Positions 35,604 through 44,434 of a stretch of DNA of 64,000 nt are shown one piece after another; position 1 is the stretch's first letter, and each line of letters starts with the position of its first letter. The stretch is from assembly GCA_947491315.1 (NCBI GenBank), contig CANLII010000001.1:62001-126000 (forward strand). The letters run 5' to 3'. Made by a program: the position numbers and the translations under genes. The DNA is from Ignavibacteria bacterium (lineage in GTDB: Bacteria > Bacteroidota > Ignavibacteria > Kapaibacteriales > UBA961). The notes below the pieces were generated by a model that was not told where the DNA came from, made no database searches, and worked only from the letters and a program-made list of their open reading frames with translations.

Positions 35604-35888
35604 TTAGAATTGTACTTCAGTCTTTAAGGAAATTTCCTCGAGTACCGCACTGACATTCAGGCATTCATGCAATGGTCCTTCATAGACAGTTGCTTTACCT
35701 GAGTTATGAACCTCCCAGGTCAAATGCTCAGCCCTATCCATAGAACAATGCACTGCTTTCAGTATCTGCATTGTGACTTCATCAAAAGTATGATGCTCAT
35801 CATTGAATAAAACGACCTTTGAATGCATCGAATCTGTCATGGAATCTAGAGTTTCTAATAAATGCTCTTCTTTTGTATCTGGGAACAC
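35604..35888 (-). CDS. clpS: ClpS adaptor for the ClpAP/ClpCP protease
   Basis: [23 protein letters not shown] is the ClpS core that binds N-degron residues; the FNDEHHTFD loop carries the conserved Asn-Asp. The rest ([24 protein letters not shown]) fits ClpS with some divergence. The track start is GTG at 35888; ATG at 35840 ([12 protein letters not shown]) is an alternative. It is the first gene of a three-gene minus-strand run with ppx. Confidence 0.82.
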   Translation of the reverse strand: MFPDTKEEHLLETLDSMTDSMHSKVVLFNDEHHTFDEVTMQILKAVHCSMDRAEHLTWEVHNSGKATVYEGPLHECLNVSAVLEEISLKTEVQF

Positions 35889-35924
35889 GGGTATTCAGCT
35901 TCTGAATGTAACAAACAACATCTG

Positions 35925-35932
35925 CAAAAATA
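35925..35932 (-). promoter_or_regulatory. Bacteroidota-type -7 element for clpS
   Basis: TATTTTTG on the minus strand matches TAnnTTTG fully. The -33 region 20 bases upstream reads ATG instead of TTG. A start about 30 bases before the GTG of clpS would follow. Confidence 0.4.
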
Positions 35933-35984
35933 ATGAACATGGACCTTTTAGACATGAATGCATGTATGATTGTCAATAAAATCT

Positions 35985-36005
35985 TATTTTTGACCAATTA
36001 GTCAA
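35985..36005 (+). promoter_or_regulatory. -7 element and overlapping TetR-type operator upstream of the tetR gene
   Basis: TATTTTTG (35985-35992) matches TAnnTTTG. The near-palindrome TTGACCAATTAGTCAA (35990-36005; two central mismatches) starts within it and covers the expected transcription start, 18 bases before the TetR start codon. This fits autorepression by the TetR protein, also controlling the TonB receptor downstream. Confidence 0.6.
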
Positions 36006-36023
36006 TTAATTGAGTGATATGTT

Positions 36024-36716
36024 ATGGCTAGAACGAAATCAGCTCCCGAAAATAGGATGGCAAAACGCATGCTCATTCTTGAAACAGCAATCGGCATATT
36101 TGCTTCCAAAGGTTATCACGCCACAATAATGCAGGATGTAGCAGATGATCTAAGTATAGCAAAAGGAACTATTTACGAATACTTTCCAAAGAAGGAAGAC
36201 TTATTTCTAGCTGTCTATGACATGTGGATGGATGAATATGAACAAGCCATGCACAAAGCTGTTGATGATCATTTTGATCCGGTATCAAAAGCTGATGCAT
36301 TGATTGACACAACAGTCGAATTTTATGAAAAACACGCAAATTATGCTCCATTGCTTTTGGAATTCTGGGCACATGCTCTTCGAAGTTCATCGGATATATT
36401 TTTAGTTCGAATACGAGAGATGAAAAAAAGACTTGCTGAATTGGGAGTGGAAGTTACCAATCAAATGCAAAAACTGCATCTATTCAGGAAAGTTGATTCT
36501 GGTTCATTTGCTGTTTTGGAATTGGGAATATCAGATGGAATATTTCTTCAATGGGTATTGGATGGTCAGCAATATTCTCTCAGAGATGCCTATAAATTCA
36601 GGCAATCTGTCATTGGATCTGGACTTATGACCGATACTTTGCGAACAATAGTTGCAACCAAAGTCGAAAAGAAATTACAACAAGGATTCATCAATCAATC
36701 AATTAATAGGAGTTAA
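36024..36716 (+). CDS. TetR/AcrR-family transcriptional regulator
   Basis: The N-terminal HTH is clear: ILETAIGIFASKGYHATIMQDVADDLSIAKGTIYEYFPKKEDLF (quoted as two adjoining parts of the motif region). The C-terminal ligand domain has no recognisable relative. The stop TAA overlaps the AGGAG ribosome site of the next gene, a TonB-dependent receptor, so the two form an operon in which the regulator probably controls its own transporter. Confidence 0.93.
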   Translation: MARTKSAPENRMAKRMLILETAIGIFASKGYHATIMQDVADDLSIAKGTIYEYFPKKEDLFLAVYDMWMDEYEQAMHKAVDDHFDPVSKADALIDTTVEFYEKHANYAPLLLEFWAHALRSSSDIFLVRIREMKKRLAELGVEVTNQMQKLHLFRKVDSGSFAVLELGISDGIFLQWVLDGQQYSLRDAYKFRQSVIGSGLMTDTLRTIVATKVEKKLQQGFINQSINRS

Positions 36717-36721
36717 TCCAC

Positions 36722-39148
36722 ATGAAGCGAATGTATACGATAGTATGCTTAATGCTTTGCTTGCTATTCGCACAAGAAATGCAAGCACAAAAGAGTGTTT
36801 CCGTAAACTTAAAAGTCACGGATATGGAAAATCGCCCACTTAAAAATGTCATGTATCGCATTGACAATAAGGGTGGCAAAACAGATGCAAATGGTATAGG
36901 AAATCTCCAATTGTCTCAAGGCAACTATACGATACAATTGTCTTTGATTGGATATGCATCTACAACAACTTCGATTGAAGTGATTCCGAGTATGTCTAGT
37001 CTTTCATTCAAGATGGAAGAAAAACAAACACGCACCGAGGATGTCACTGTCTATGGTGCATCGAGGCGTCAGCAAAAAATCACGGAAGCCCCCGCAGCGA
37101 TTTCTGTTGTTCTTCCAAAGGAATTGGCCATGGCGAATTCGCATGGACAAGTTGCCAAGACCATTGAAGCAATTCAAGGAGTTGATGTAGTTCAAAGCGG
37201 AATGAATGATTTCAATGTGAATATGCGTGGTTTTAATAATTCTATCAATAGAAGAGTATTGGTTTTACTTGATGGACGAGATCCATCCACTCCACTTCTC
37301 AATCTTGTTGAATGGAATTCATTTCAAACAAATATGGGTGATATTGCATCAATTGAAGTCGTAAGAGGTCCTGGCTCCGCTCTCTATGGATCCAATGCCT
37401 ATAATGGGGTTATCAATATCACTTCAAGCGCGCCGAAAGACATTCAAGGCACAAGAGTGAGTCTGACAGGTGGAGATTATAATACATTCCGCGGCGATAT
37501 CAGACATGCCGGCGGAATTGGATCACTGTATTATAAATTCAATGCCGGTTATTCCACACAAAGACAAAGTTGGGTGAATTCACGAGATACGACGAAAGGT
37601 GGAACACTTGAATATCCCGGTCTTGCTCGTGATGTTGCAGGGAATCGTTCCGGCATTGGAATGATTGCAAATATTGATTCTCTCATCAATGCAAATAAAA
37701 ATGCTACCAACATGTTCGGGTCAGCCCGTTTTGATTATGAATTGGGTAATGAAGAAAGAGTGACCGCCGAAATGGGTTTCTCCCGTTATGGCGGTGAATA
37801 TTTTGTGAATCAAACAGGTCGCATTCTCATCAATGATGTAGAAAAACCCTATATGCGATTGGCATATAATTCCTCATCACTGAATGTTCAAGCTCATTGG
37901 AATAGAAGAAATACAATCACACCACAAATAGTGATGAATGCTGCAGCAAGTTCTGCGGAAAGAAGTGATGTGTATGTGATTGATGCTCAATGGAATGCCT
38001 CTCTCATGAATGATGCCATGAAATTGATCGTTGGTGCTTCTCATGAATACCAAGCAGTCAATACATCCATCATAGGTGCTTTACCACTGCTTAATCCTGA
38101 TAATTTGCATAATAATTTCAGTGGACTCTATGCTCAGGCGGAAATAGACCTACATTCAACACTTCGTTTTGTTGGCGCTGCTCGCATTGATCGCTCCACT
38201 TTTTTTGATACGCAATTCTCACCAAAAGTGGCATTAGTTTTCACCCCGGAAGAAAATCACACATTCCGTTTGACTTTGAATCGCTCATTCCTTCGTCCAA
38301 GTTATGCGGATTTATATCGCTATTCGCCCGCCGGTGCGCCTGTGAACCTTGCAGCTTTGGATTCAACCATTGCTTCAAAGTATAATGTTCCAAGACTTGG
38401 TTTGACTTCAGCCGTACCACAATGGAATCTGGGCAATCCGAATATCAAGGTTGAAACAGCAATGTCATATGAGCTTGGCTATAAAGGTATCATCAATAAA
38501 GATTTCTTTATGACTGTGGATGGATATCTCAATAGAAGAACAAATTTCATATCTGTTCCACTGGGAGGTCTTGCTCCTGATGTTTATACTCCTCGCAGAT
38601 ATGAAAATGAACAAGCAAATGTTGAATTGAAAACAGAATTGGACAAAATCAATAGACTTTTCTATGATCGTTTGGCGACAATACCTGCAACAGGAGCAGC
38701 GGCACTCATCATCACTCCAAAGAATATAGGAGTGATCAATGAATATGGTATTGAGATAGGATTGAACTACTATATCATGAATTGTCTTTTATTCCAAGCG
38801 AATTACTCTCATCTTGGTTTTACGGTCGAAGAAAATTCCCTACAAGCACAAAAGATAGTACCTAATGCATCACCAAATAGATATAATTTCGGTTTGCAAT
38901 ATGACAAAGATGGAATTGAATTTGGAGTGCAAGTTCGAGGAGTCACAGGATTTGAATGGCTAGCCGGATTGTTCCAAGGCTATGTTCCGGAATATTGGCT
39001 CGTCAATCTGAATGCGGGATATACGATATCCCCTGAAATCAAGGTGAGCGGAACGATTTTCAATGTTTTGGACAGAAGGCATTATCAAATATTTGGAGGA
39101 ACGATTCTCCAAAGAATGGCAAGCATGAATCTTACGCTTAACATCTGA
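36722..39148 (+). CDS. TonB-dependent outer-membrane receptor
   Basis: A signal peptide (LMLCLLFAQEMQAQ) is followed by a carboxypeptidase-regulatory-like domain (residues about 25-95), then a plug: EDVTVYGASRRQQKITEAPAAISVV, NMRGFNNSINRRVLVLLDGR, IEVVRGPGSALYGSNAYNGVINI. The barrel runs to a final MNLTLNI. Length 808 aa is full. AGGAG nine bases upstream supports the start. With TetR control it may import a small ligand such as a siderophore, cobalamin-like compound or peptide; the substrate cannot be told. A bidirectional terminator follows. Confidence 0.93.
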   Translation: MKRMYTIVCLMLCLLFAQEMQAQKSVSVNLKVTDMENRPLKNVMYRIDNKGGKTDANGIGNLQLSQGNYTIQLSLIGYASTTTSIEVIPSMSSLSFKMEEKQTRTEDVTVYGASRRQQKITEAPAAISVVLPKELAMANSHGQVAKTIEAIQGVDVVQSGMNDFNVNMRGFNNSINRRVLVLLDGRDPSTPLLNLVEWNSFQTNMGDIASIEVVRGPGSALYGSNAYNGVINITSSAPKDIQGTRVSLTGGDYNTFRGDIRHAGGIGSLYYKFNAGYSTQRQSWVNSRDTTKGGTLEYPGLARDVAGNRSGIGMIANIDSLINANKNATNMFGSARFDYELGNEERVTAEMGFSRYGGEYFVNQTGRILINDVEKPYMRLAYNSSSLNVQAHWNRRNTITPQIVMNAAASSAERSDVYVIDAQWNASLMNDAMKLIVGASHEYQAVNTSIIGALPLLNPDNLHNNFSGLYAQAEIDLHSTLRFVGAARIDRSTFFDTQFSPKVALVFTPEENHTFRLTLNRSFLRPSYADLYRYSPAGAPVNLAALDSTIASKYNVPRLGLTSAVPQWNLGNPNIKVETAMSYELGYKGIINKDFFMTVDGYLNRRTNFISVPLGGLAPDVYTPRRYENEQANVELKTELDKINRLFYDRLATIPATGAAALIITPKNIGVINEYGIEIGLNYYIMNCLLFQANYSHLGFTVEENSLQAQKIVPNASPNRYNFGLQYDKDGIEFGVQVRGVTGFEWLAGLFQGYVPEYWLVNLNAGYTISPEIKVSGTIFNVLDRRHYQIFGGTILQRMASMNLTLNI

Positions 39149-39160
39149 TAAACATTAAAA

Positions 39161-39184
39161 AAGGCTCTGAGAAATCAGAGCCTT
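39161..39184. terminator. Bidirectional hairpin terminator between TonB receptor gene and tRNA-Pro
   Basis: AAGGCTCTGA-GAAA-TCAGAGCCTT is a perfect 10-bp stem. On the plus strand it is followed by CATTTTT; on the minus strand it is followed by TTTT directly. It can end both the receptor mRNA and the tRNA transcript. Confidence 0.88.
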
Positions 39185-39195
39185 CATTTTTCGTG

Positions 39196-39269
39196 TCGGT
39201 GTGGCGGGATTCGAACCCACGACCCCTACTACCCCAAAGTAGTGCGCTACCGGGCTGCGCTACACACCG
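39196..39269 (-). tRNA. tRNA-Pro (anticodon GGG)
   Basis: The minus strand reads CGGTGTGTAGCGCAGCCCGG at the 5' end and closes with CACACCGA. The T arm is GTGGGTTCGAATCCCGC. The anticodon stem CTACT/AGTAG encloses loop TTGGGGT, giving anticodon GGG for CCC and CCU codons. CCA is not encoded. It is 74 nt long. The 61-aa ORF over it in the track is an artefact. Confidence 0.95.
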
Positions 39270-39278
39270 AATCGAGCA

Positions 39279-39286
39279 CAAATGTA
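39279..39286 (-). promoter_or_regulatory. -7 element of the tRNA-Pro promoter
   Basis: TACATTTG on the minus strand matches TAnnTTTG and lies 9 bases before the mature tRNA 5' end. The -33 region (GGCTTC, 20 bases upstream) is weak. Confidence 0.45.
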
Positions 39287-39322
39287 GGGTATTTTTGTGA
39301 AAGTAGGAAGCCGTACTTTGCA

Positions 39323-42300
39323 TTATGGGACAATAATAAGTTGTTCTGTCATGCGCTGACCATCGAGTGAGATAGACATGAAATATGTCCCTGCCGCAAG
39401 ACTTCTTACCTGTAATTGCATCAAATGCATGTTTCCCAGATTTTGTATATCATTGAATTCAACGGACTTTTCTTCTATTGTTCTTCCTGAAACATCAGAA
39501 AGCATAACTGAATATGTACCAAGCCTATTGATGGGGAATTGAATCTGAACATCCCTGCCCGAATGAGTTGGATTCGGAAACATTTGCAATAATTGTGGGG
39601 ACATACCATTTATGATGAGTCTCTTCCCGCCAACTTCACAAATATCAAGTTCAATATTTCCATCAATAGTATTGATCAAAGCAAAGGGTGTGGAATTCCA
39701 TGTTGCCGGAAGCCATTTCAATGGTGTAGTAATCATCGAGTCAAGCTGAATGATACCTGAAACAGTCGTCAATATTGAATCATTGACTGATAAAGGAACT
39801 TTTGTAAACTGTACATTTACAATTCTATTTCCACTTGCATCTATTGTGCTGGACAAAATTCCTTTGCTGGCTCTTTTCGGATAGAATACTGCGCCATTCA
39901 CCGTGAATGAAATTGTCATGTCTGCAAGAACGGAATCTTTGCCGGGAATGGAATAAATAATTGGAATATCATAGGATTCAGCTTTAGGATCAGCTTTTGG
40001 AGAATTGCCAAAACGCATGCCAAGAGAGGGAAGACTTGCGCTTGCTGTAATGGGTATGAACATGGAATCAATACATGATTGTAGATCTGCGATTGAAAAT
40101 ATCTCAATTGTATCACTTGATATTCCGGAATTAGTCATGGTGATAGATATTGTCAATATCAGTGAATCACCCGGTTGAAGTTCAAATGGCAATGCAGGTA
40201 CGGTTTTACTGATTTGAAATGGTACTTGCAAACCAAAAGTGCTTGTTGTGATATAGGCAGATGCTGTACCGGTATTTCTGATGGTAACTGACTCAGTGTT
40301 TGTGATTCCAATGGATTGATTCGGACTGGAGATATTGGGTTTGTCAGCTATTAGAATCGTTTGCTTTCCTTTGCCTTGTATGTTTATGCGATCAATTGTA
40401 TCACAAAGTGGATAATGAAGCTCAAGCGATACATTCTGCATGATATCATTCTGCGGAATATACTGAATGATAAACATGGTGCTGTCATTTCCAAGGATTG
40501 CATTTCTTTGAGGAGCAATTGTCCAATCCATGCTTCCGGATAGTCGGACGCTATCCGATGGAATAAGTATGGAAGATCTATTGATGATATAGATGGTATC
40601 GGTTATTGCAGAACCAATGCAAGTTTCGGGAAGAGTGAATGTCCTTTGAAATAAAGGATTTCGCATGGTACGATATGCCAATTCAATGACTTCTTTTCTA
40701 CCAGAATAGGCAATTTTCCAAGTTGAATCATTCTTGGCATTCGAGCTGATGATCAATGTATCGAAATATGTTCCTTTTTGATTGACTTTGGCAAAACCAA
40801 TGGTAATCTGAATGGAATCACCGGCTTTGACATTGATAGGAAAATTTTGAGTCTTGACCGTAAAGAAGCCATTGTTTTTGGATTCCCAAAAAGCGGAATC
40901 TATGGTCAAAACGCCATTTCCTTTATTCTTGATATTGATGATATTGAACACTGTATCATCTGAGCAGAGAAGAGGCATTGATAATGAAATGATGGTATCA
41001 CTTGCTATAATTGGATATACGGGTGCATAAAGTACATTCCCCGCAGATTGGGAGATGATGGCAAGTGGTTCATGTTCATATTCACTTTTTGTCGTAAATA
41101 TTCTATTTGATTGGATTGCCATCAGATAGTACAATGAATCAGGCAATAATGCAGGATCATTGAATGGGAGAGTTAATGAATCAGCATTTTTTGCAATGGA
41201 ATTAGAATATGGAATCCAATCGCCATTTTGAGACTTCAAATAAAATGTTACACTATCACCTGAAGAATACTCTAGACTAAGTGGCTTAGATCGATCCACA
41301 AAAGATGCATATTGAATGGTCAAACCCCTATAACTTTCTTGTCCAACTTGATTTGCCAATGGATAAGAATTTGGATTTGATATTGGATATCGTGGAGACT
41401 CAAAACGGAAGCGACCTTCACCACCTGAAGTGGGACCCGGTCCACCGGCAATGGAATGTGACATAGTGGAAATAGCATCACGGGCACCAATCCCGATATA
41501 CCCACCGGAACCACCACCACCATTTGGATTATTATCCTCACCACTGGAGCCTTTTGCTTCTAAAATGATGTTTGAAATAGTTTGACCGTGAAAATTCAAT
41601 GCACCACCGCCACCACCGCCATAGCCTGAACATGTTATCGTTCCAAATCCTGCTTTTGGATTCCCGGTTCCTCCACCACTTCCTCCTGCAATTGGAACAA
41701 CAGCTCTATTCCCAATTACTTTGCCACCATTTATGGCATTGGCGGAAGCACCTTCTGTTCGATAACCTCCGCCACCACCGAAAAGTCCATCGGTAGGTGA
41801 ACTGCCGCCACCATAAAAACCATCTATTTCACCATTCCTGCCATAAGATCCGGATCCTGACATGCCATAGGGATGACCTGTACCACCTCCACCGCCTTCA
41901 TAAGCTCGACATTCACCACCCTGAACGCCAGTAATGGTTGCACCAGAAATTGGACCACCCATACCTTTCCCGGTTCCAGTACCAATGATTGTATAATAGT
42001 TATTTGTAAATGGAATGCCCGCTCCATTTCTTCCACCCGGAGCTCCTCCCGAATAACCATTACCTGCATTTGATGTTGGATTCGTAATATCACAGAAAAC
42101 TCCGGCTCCACCACCACCACCCGGACCACCATTTTGCCGATTGGCATTGACAGAAATGATGCTTCCACTTCCTTGTACATTACCTTGAACAATCAAAGTA
42201 AAAGGAAGATATCCTTGATTACCTTCGAGATAGGGATCAAAATCATTAGTGCTGACTTCATATTTTCCATTGAGAGGCAATATCATTGAGTCAACAATCA

Positions 42301-42826
42301 TTGCACCTCTTCGTGAGCGTTTACCCCAAGTTCCGGCACCAAAAACACTCGTTTGTGATTCACTAACTCGATTTCCAAAAGCAAATGGTTGAACGATATA
42401 CAGTGTATCAATCGAAGATTGTACTCCATTGACTGTCACACATATAGGAATACGGAATTGATTTTGCAAAAGAGACCAATCCCAAGAATTTGGATTTGGA
42501 CCTCCTGCGATAAATGGTGGGACGAATGCTTGAATGCTGATGACTCTACCTTCCCAGCTTATGATGAAAGGTGAGAATACTATTTTGTTAGAGTCGCCTG
42601 GAATGAGGGTTTGCACGCGAATGATATCAGATCTATTGTTGAGGTAAATACCATCAGTTCCAAATGCACCTTTTTTAGAAGCGGGAGCAAGAATCTCCAT
42701 TGCGATATTCATTCCCGGAGAACAAATATCAGGAATCACTGCAGAAATGGAAGGTTGAGCAGAAAGGGAATACCATTGAAAAAACATTCCCACCAAGAAC
42801 AGACTGATAGATATGATGCGTGACAT
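39323..42826 (-). CDS. Giant glycine-rich secreted protein with T9SS type A sorting domain
   Basis: A signal peptide (MSRIISISLFLVGMFFQWYSLSAQ) starts the protein. An N-terminal beta-rich part of about 230 residues is followed by a Gly-rich block of about 270 residues with GGPGGGGGAG, YEGGGGGTGHP, YGGGGGGALN and similar runs. Next come beta-sandwich repeats of the choice-of-anchor/ASH kind. The end carries a type A sorting domain (MFPNPTHSGRDVQIQF, VSGRTIEEKSV, LAAGTYFMSI, EQLIIVP). It should be exported by T9SS and attached to the surface or shed. ATG at 42826 has GAGG eight bases upstream; the track start is TTG at 42841. Function is unknown; adhesion or matrix is plausible. Confidence 0.88.
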   Translation of the reverse strand: MSRIISISLFLVGMFFQWYSLSAQPSISAVIPDICSPGMNIAMEILAPASKKGAFGTDGIYLNNRSDIIRVQTLIPGDSNKIVFSPFIISWEGRVISIQAFVPPFIAGGPNPNSWDWSLLQNQFRIPICVTVNGVQSSIDTLYIVQPFAFGNRVSESQTSVFGAGTWGKRSRRGAMIVDSMILPLNGKYEVSTNDFDPYLEGNQGYLPFTLIVQGNVQGSGSIISVNANRQNGGPGGGGGAGVFCDITNPTSNAGNGYSGGAPGGRNGAGIPFTNNYYTIIGTGTGKGMGGPISGATITGVQGGECRAYEGGGGGTGHPYGMSGSGSYGRNGEIDGFYGGGSSPTDGLFGGGGGYRTEGASANAINGGKVIGNRAVVPIAGGSGGGTGNPKAGFGTITCSGYGGGGGGALNFHGQTISNIILEAKGSSGEDNNPNGGGGSGGYIGIGARDAISTMSHSIAGGPGPTSGGEGRFRFESPRYPISNPNSYPLANQVGQESYRGLTIQYASFVDRSKPLSLEYSSGDSVTFYLKSQNGDWIPYSNSIAKNADSLTLPFNDPALLPDSLYYLMAIQSNRIFTTKSEYEHEPLAIISQSAGNVLYAPVYPIIASDTIISLSMPLLCSDDTVFNIINIKNKGNGVLTIDSAFWESKNNGFFTVKTQNFPINVKAGDSIQITIGFAKVNQKGTYFDTLIISSNAKNDSTWKIAYSGRKEVIELAYRTMRNPLFQRTFTLPETCIGSAITDTIYIINRSSILIPSDSVRLSGSMDWTIAPQRNAILGNDSTMFIIQYIPQNDIMQNVSLELHYPLCDTIDRINIQGKGKQTILIADKPNISSPNQSIGITNTESVTIRNTGTASAYITTSTFGLQVPFQISKTVPALPFELQPGDSLILTISITMTNSGISSDTIEIFSIADLQSCIDSMFIPITASASLPSLGMRFGNSPKADPKAESYDIPIIYSIPGKDSVLADMTISFTVNGAVFYPKRASKGILSSTIDASGNRIVNVQFTKVPLSVNDSILTTVSGIIQLDSMITTPLKWLPATWNSTPFALINTIDGNIELDICEVGGKRLIINGMSPQLLQMFPNPTHSGRDVQIQFPINRLGTYSVMLSDVSGRTIEEKSVEFNDIQNLGNMHLMQLQVRSLAAGTYFMSISLDGQRMTEQLIIVP

Positions 42827-42860
42827 CAAGATATTCCTCAATGTATGAAAAGTAGCAACC

Positions 42861-42892
42861 GAAATATACTAAGTGCTGATTGAAGCAACAAA
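42861..42892 (-). promoter_or_regulatory. Bacteroidota-type promoter of the Gly-rich T9SS protein gene
   Basis: Minus strand TTTG, a 20-base spacer, then TATATTTC. The -33 element is exact and the -7 element differs only in the last base. It lies just upstream of the gene in the 64-bp gap. Confidence 0.6.
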
Positions 42893-42905
42893 GGAATCGA
42901 ATCTC

Positions 42906-44309
42906 TTAGTCAAGATTCTTTGTATTGATGCCAAGTTGGTCAATGCGATAGCGCAATTTGGCCCTGGATACCCCCAGAATTTTTGCCGCCCTGATTTGAT
43001 TACCCCCGGTTATGTTTAATGTTTTAAGGATGAGATCCTTCACAACATTATTCATCTCAACACCATCAGGATGAATTTGCAGAAGATGTTGTCCATCCTG
43101 TAATTCTTTCTGTTTTTGTGATTGTGAGGTATTGCGCAGAAAGGATAATGAATCTTTTGAAATCGTTTCTTCAGATTCAAGTAGAATAACTCGCTCTATT
43201 ACATTTCGTAATTCTCGAATATTGCCTTTCCATGGATGATGCTGAAGTATGTCTGCAGCTTCTGGCGAAAAACCGGAAACTGTTTTAGAAAATTTCTTAT
43301 TAAACTCGGTCACAAATACGCTGGCAAGAGGAAGAATGTCTTCCAGTCTTTCTCGAAGCGGTGGCAGGGTGATCATTGCCACATTGAGACGGTAATATAA
43401 GTCCTCACGAAATTTTCCTTCTTCGACCAATTGCTCGAGATCACGATTGGTAGCTGCAATGACACGAACATCCACTTCCACTTCTTTTGTGCCACCAAGT
43501 CTGTAAAAAGTTCTTTCTTGAAGCACGCGAAGGAGTTTCACTTGCATCTCAAGACTCAGCTCTCCGACTTCATCCAAAAGGATTGTGCCTTTGTCAGCTT
43601 GTTCAAATCTACCCGGTTTTACTTTTTCCGTAGCACCCGTGAAAGCACCTTTCTCATATCCGAAAAATTCATTTTCAGCTAAATCTCTCGGAATAGCTCC
43701 ACAATTAATCGTAATGAATGACTGTCTAGATCTTCCACTACTCATGTGGATGAAACGAGCCATTAATTCCTTACCGGTACCTGATTCACCCAGAATTAAT
43801 GCTGTTGTATCTTCTGCTTTTGCAACAATTTGCGCGATTTGTACTGCTTTTCTGATTGCAGGAGATGTGCCCAAAATCTCTGCAGAATCATCCATGAAGA
43901 GATTTGCTTCGAGCTCTTTGACTTTCTTTCGTAGAGCATAATTAATAAGCGCTCTATCAACTGTTACTTCTAATTGATCTTTATCAAATGGTTTGATGAT
44001 GAAATCATCTGCTCCAATGCGCATCGCACGAACAGCAAGTTTGATATCATTGAAACCAGTAATCAGAATAATGGGGAAGGACATCCCGGCAGAACGGATT
44101 GTATTGACAATTTCAAGTCCATTGACCGGACCCAGGAAAATGTCAAGCAATAATACATCAGGTTCAAATTCACGAAATGATTCCATGGCAACTTCCACAG
44201 AAACATAAGAAGTAATCCCGGCATATTTGTCTTCCAATGTTTCATGAATCATTGATGACAATGCAGGATCCATCTCAAGCACAGCTATTGTATATGCCTG
44301 AACTGACAC
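42906..44309 (-). CDS. NtrC-family response regulator (sigma54 activator)
   Basis: The receiver domain (residues 1-125) has the phospho-acceptor in DVLLLDIFLG and the Lys in FIIKPFDKDQL. The AAA+ domain has GESGTGKE, FFGYEKGAFTGA with the sigma54-contact loop, and GTILLDEVGEL. The C-terminal Fis-type HTH is GNQIRAAKILGVSRAKLRYRI. It is 467 aa, as usual. No histidine kinase gene is beside it, so its partner is elsewhere. It is followed by the Gly-rich T9SS gene, which has its own promoter-like element. Confidence 0.94.
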   Translation of the reverse strand: MSVQAYTIAVLEMDPALSSMIHETLEDKYAGITSYVSVEVAMESFREFEPDVLLLDIFLGPVNGLEIVNTIRSAGMSFPIILITGFNDIKLAVRAMRIGADDFIIKPFDKDQLEVTVDRALINYALRKKVKELEANLFMDDSAEILGTSPAIRKAVQIAQIVAKAEDTTALILGESGTGKELMARFIHMSSGRSRQSFITINCGAIPRDLAENEFFGYEKGAFTGATEKVKPGRFEQADKGTILLDEVGELSLEMQVKLLRVLQERTFYRLGGTKEVEVDVRVIAATNRDLEQLVEEGKFREDLYYRLNVAMITLPPLRERLEDILPLASVFVTEFNKKFSKTVSGFSPEAADILQHHPWKGNIRELRNVIERVILLESEETISKDSLSFLRNTSQSQKQKELQDGQHLLQIHPDGVEMNNVVKDLILKTLNITGGNQIRAAKILGVSRAKLRYRIDQLGINTKNLD

Positions 44310-44341
44310 GATATTCCGCTAGATTAGATTAAACATGCTAT

Positions 44342-44363
44342 CACCCGGAGCGTAACTCCGGTG
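44342..44363. repeat. GC-rich hairpin upstream of the NtrC-type gene
   Basis: CACCCGGAG-CGTAA-CTCCGGTG forms an 8-bp stem with one bulged C. No T run follows on either strand, so it is not a standard terminator. It lies in the probable leader of the regulator mRNA. Confidence 0.5.
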
Positions 44364-44395
44364 CTGCTGTGATGCTTTGCGAAAATATGAAAAGA

Positions 44396-44411
44396 TGTAG
44401 AATATTCTACA
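44396..44411. promoter_or_regulatory. Perfect 16-bp palindrome, probable operator
   Basis: TGTAGAATATTCTACA is its own reverse complement. It lies in the 125-bp gap upstream of the NtrC-type gene. On the minus strand TTG at its edge and TATTTTCG 22 bases on could be a promoter that it would overlap. Confidence 0.55.
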
Positions 44412-44434
44412 ATCCATTGGCGAAAAATAACCAA

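Noticed and set aside
39138-39323. 61-aa minus-strand ORF (contains AQPGSALLWGSRGRGFESR)
   Set aside because: It is the well-known false translation across a tRNA gene; the tRNA-Pro structure explains the sequence.
41320-42192. Val-rich, Met-rich minus-strand ORFs and Thr-rich plus-strand ORFs
   Set aside because: Out-of-frame readings of the Gly-codon runs in the T9SS protein gene.
39323-42826. Gly-rich repeats as a CRISPR or tandem DNA repeat array
   Set aside because: Repeats are irregular at DNA level and explained by coding for Gly-rich protein.
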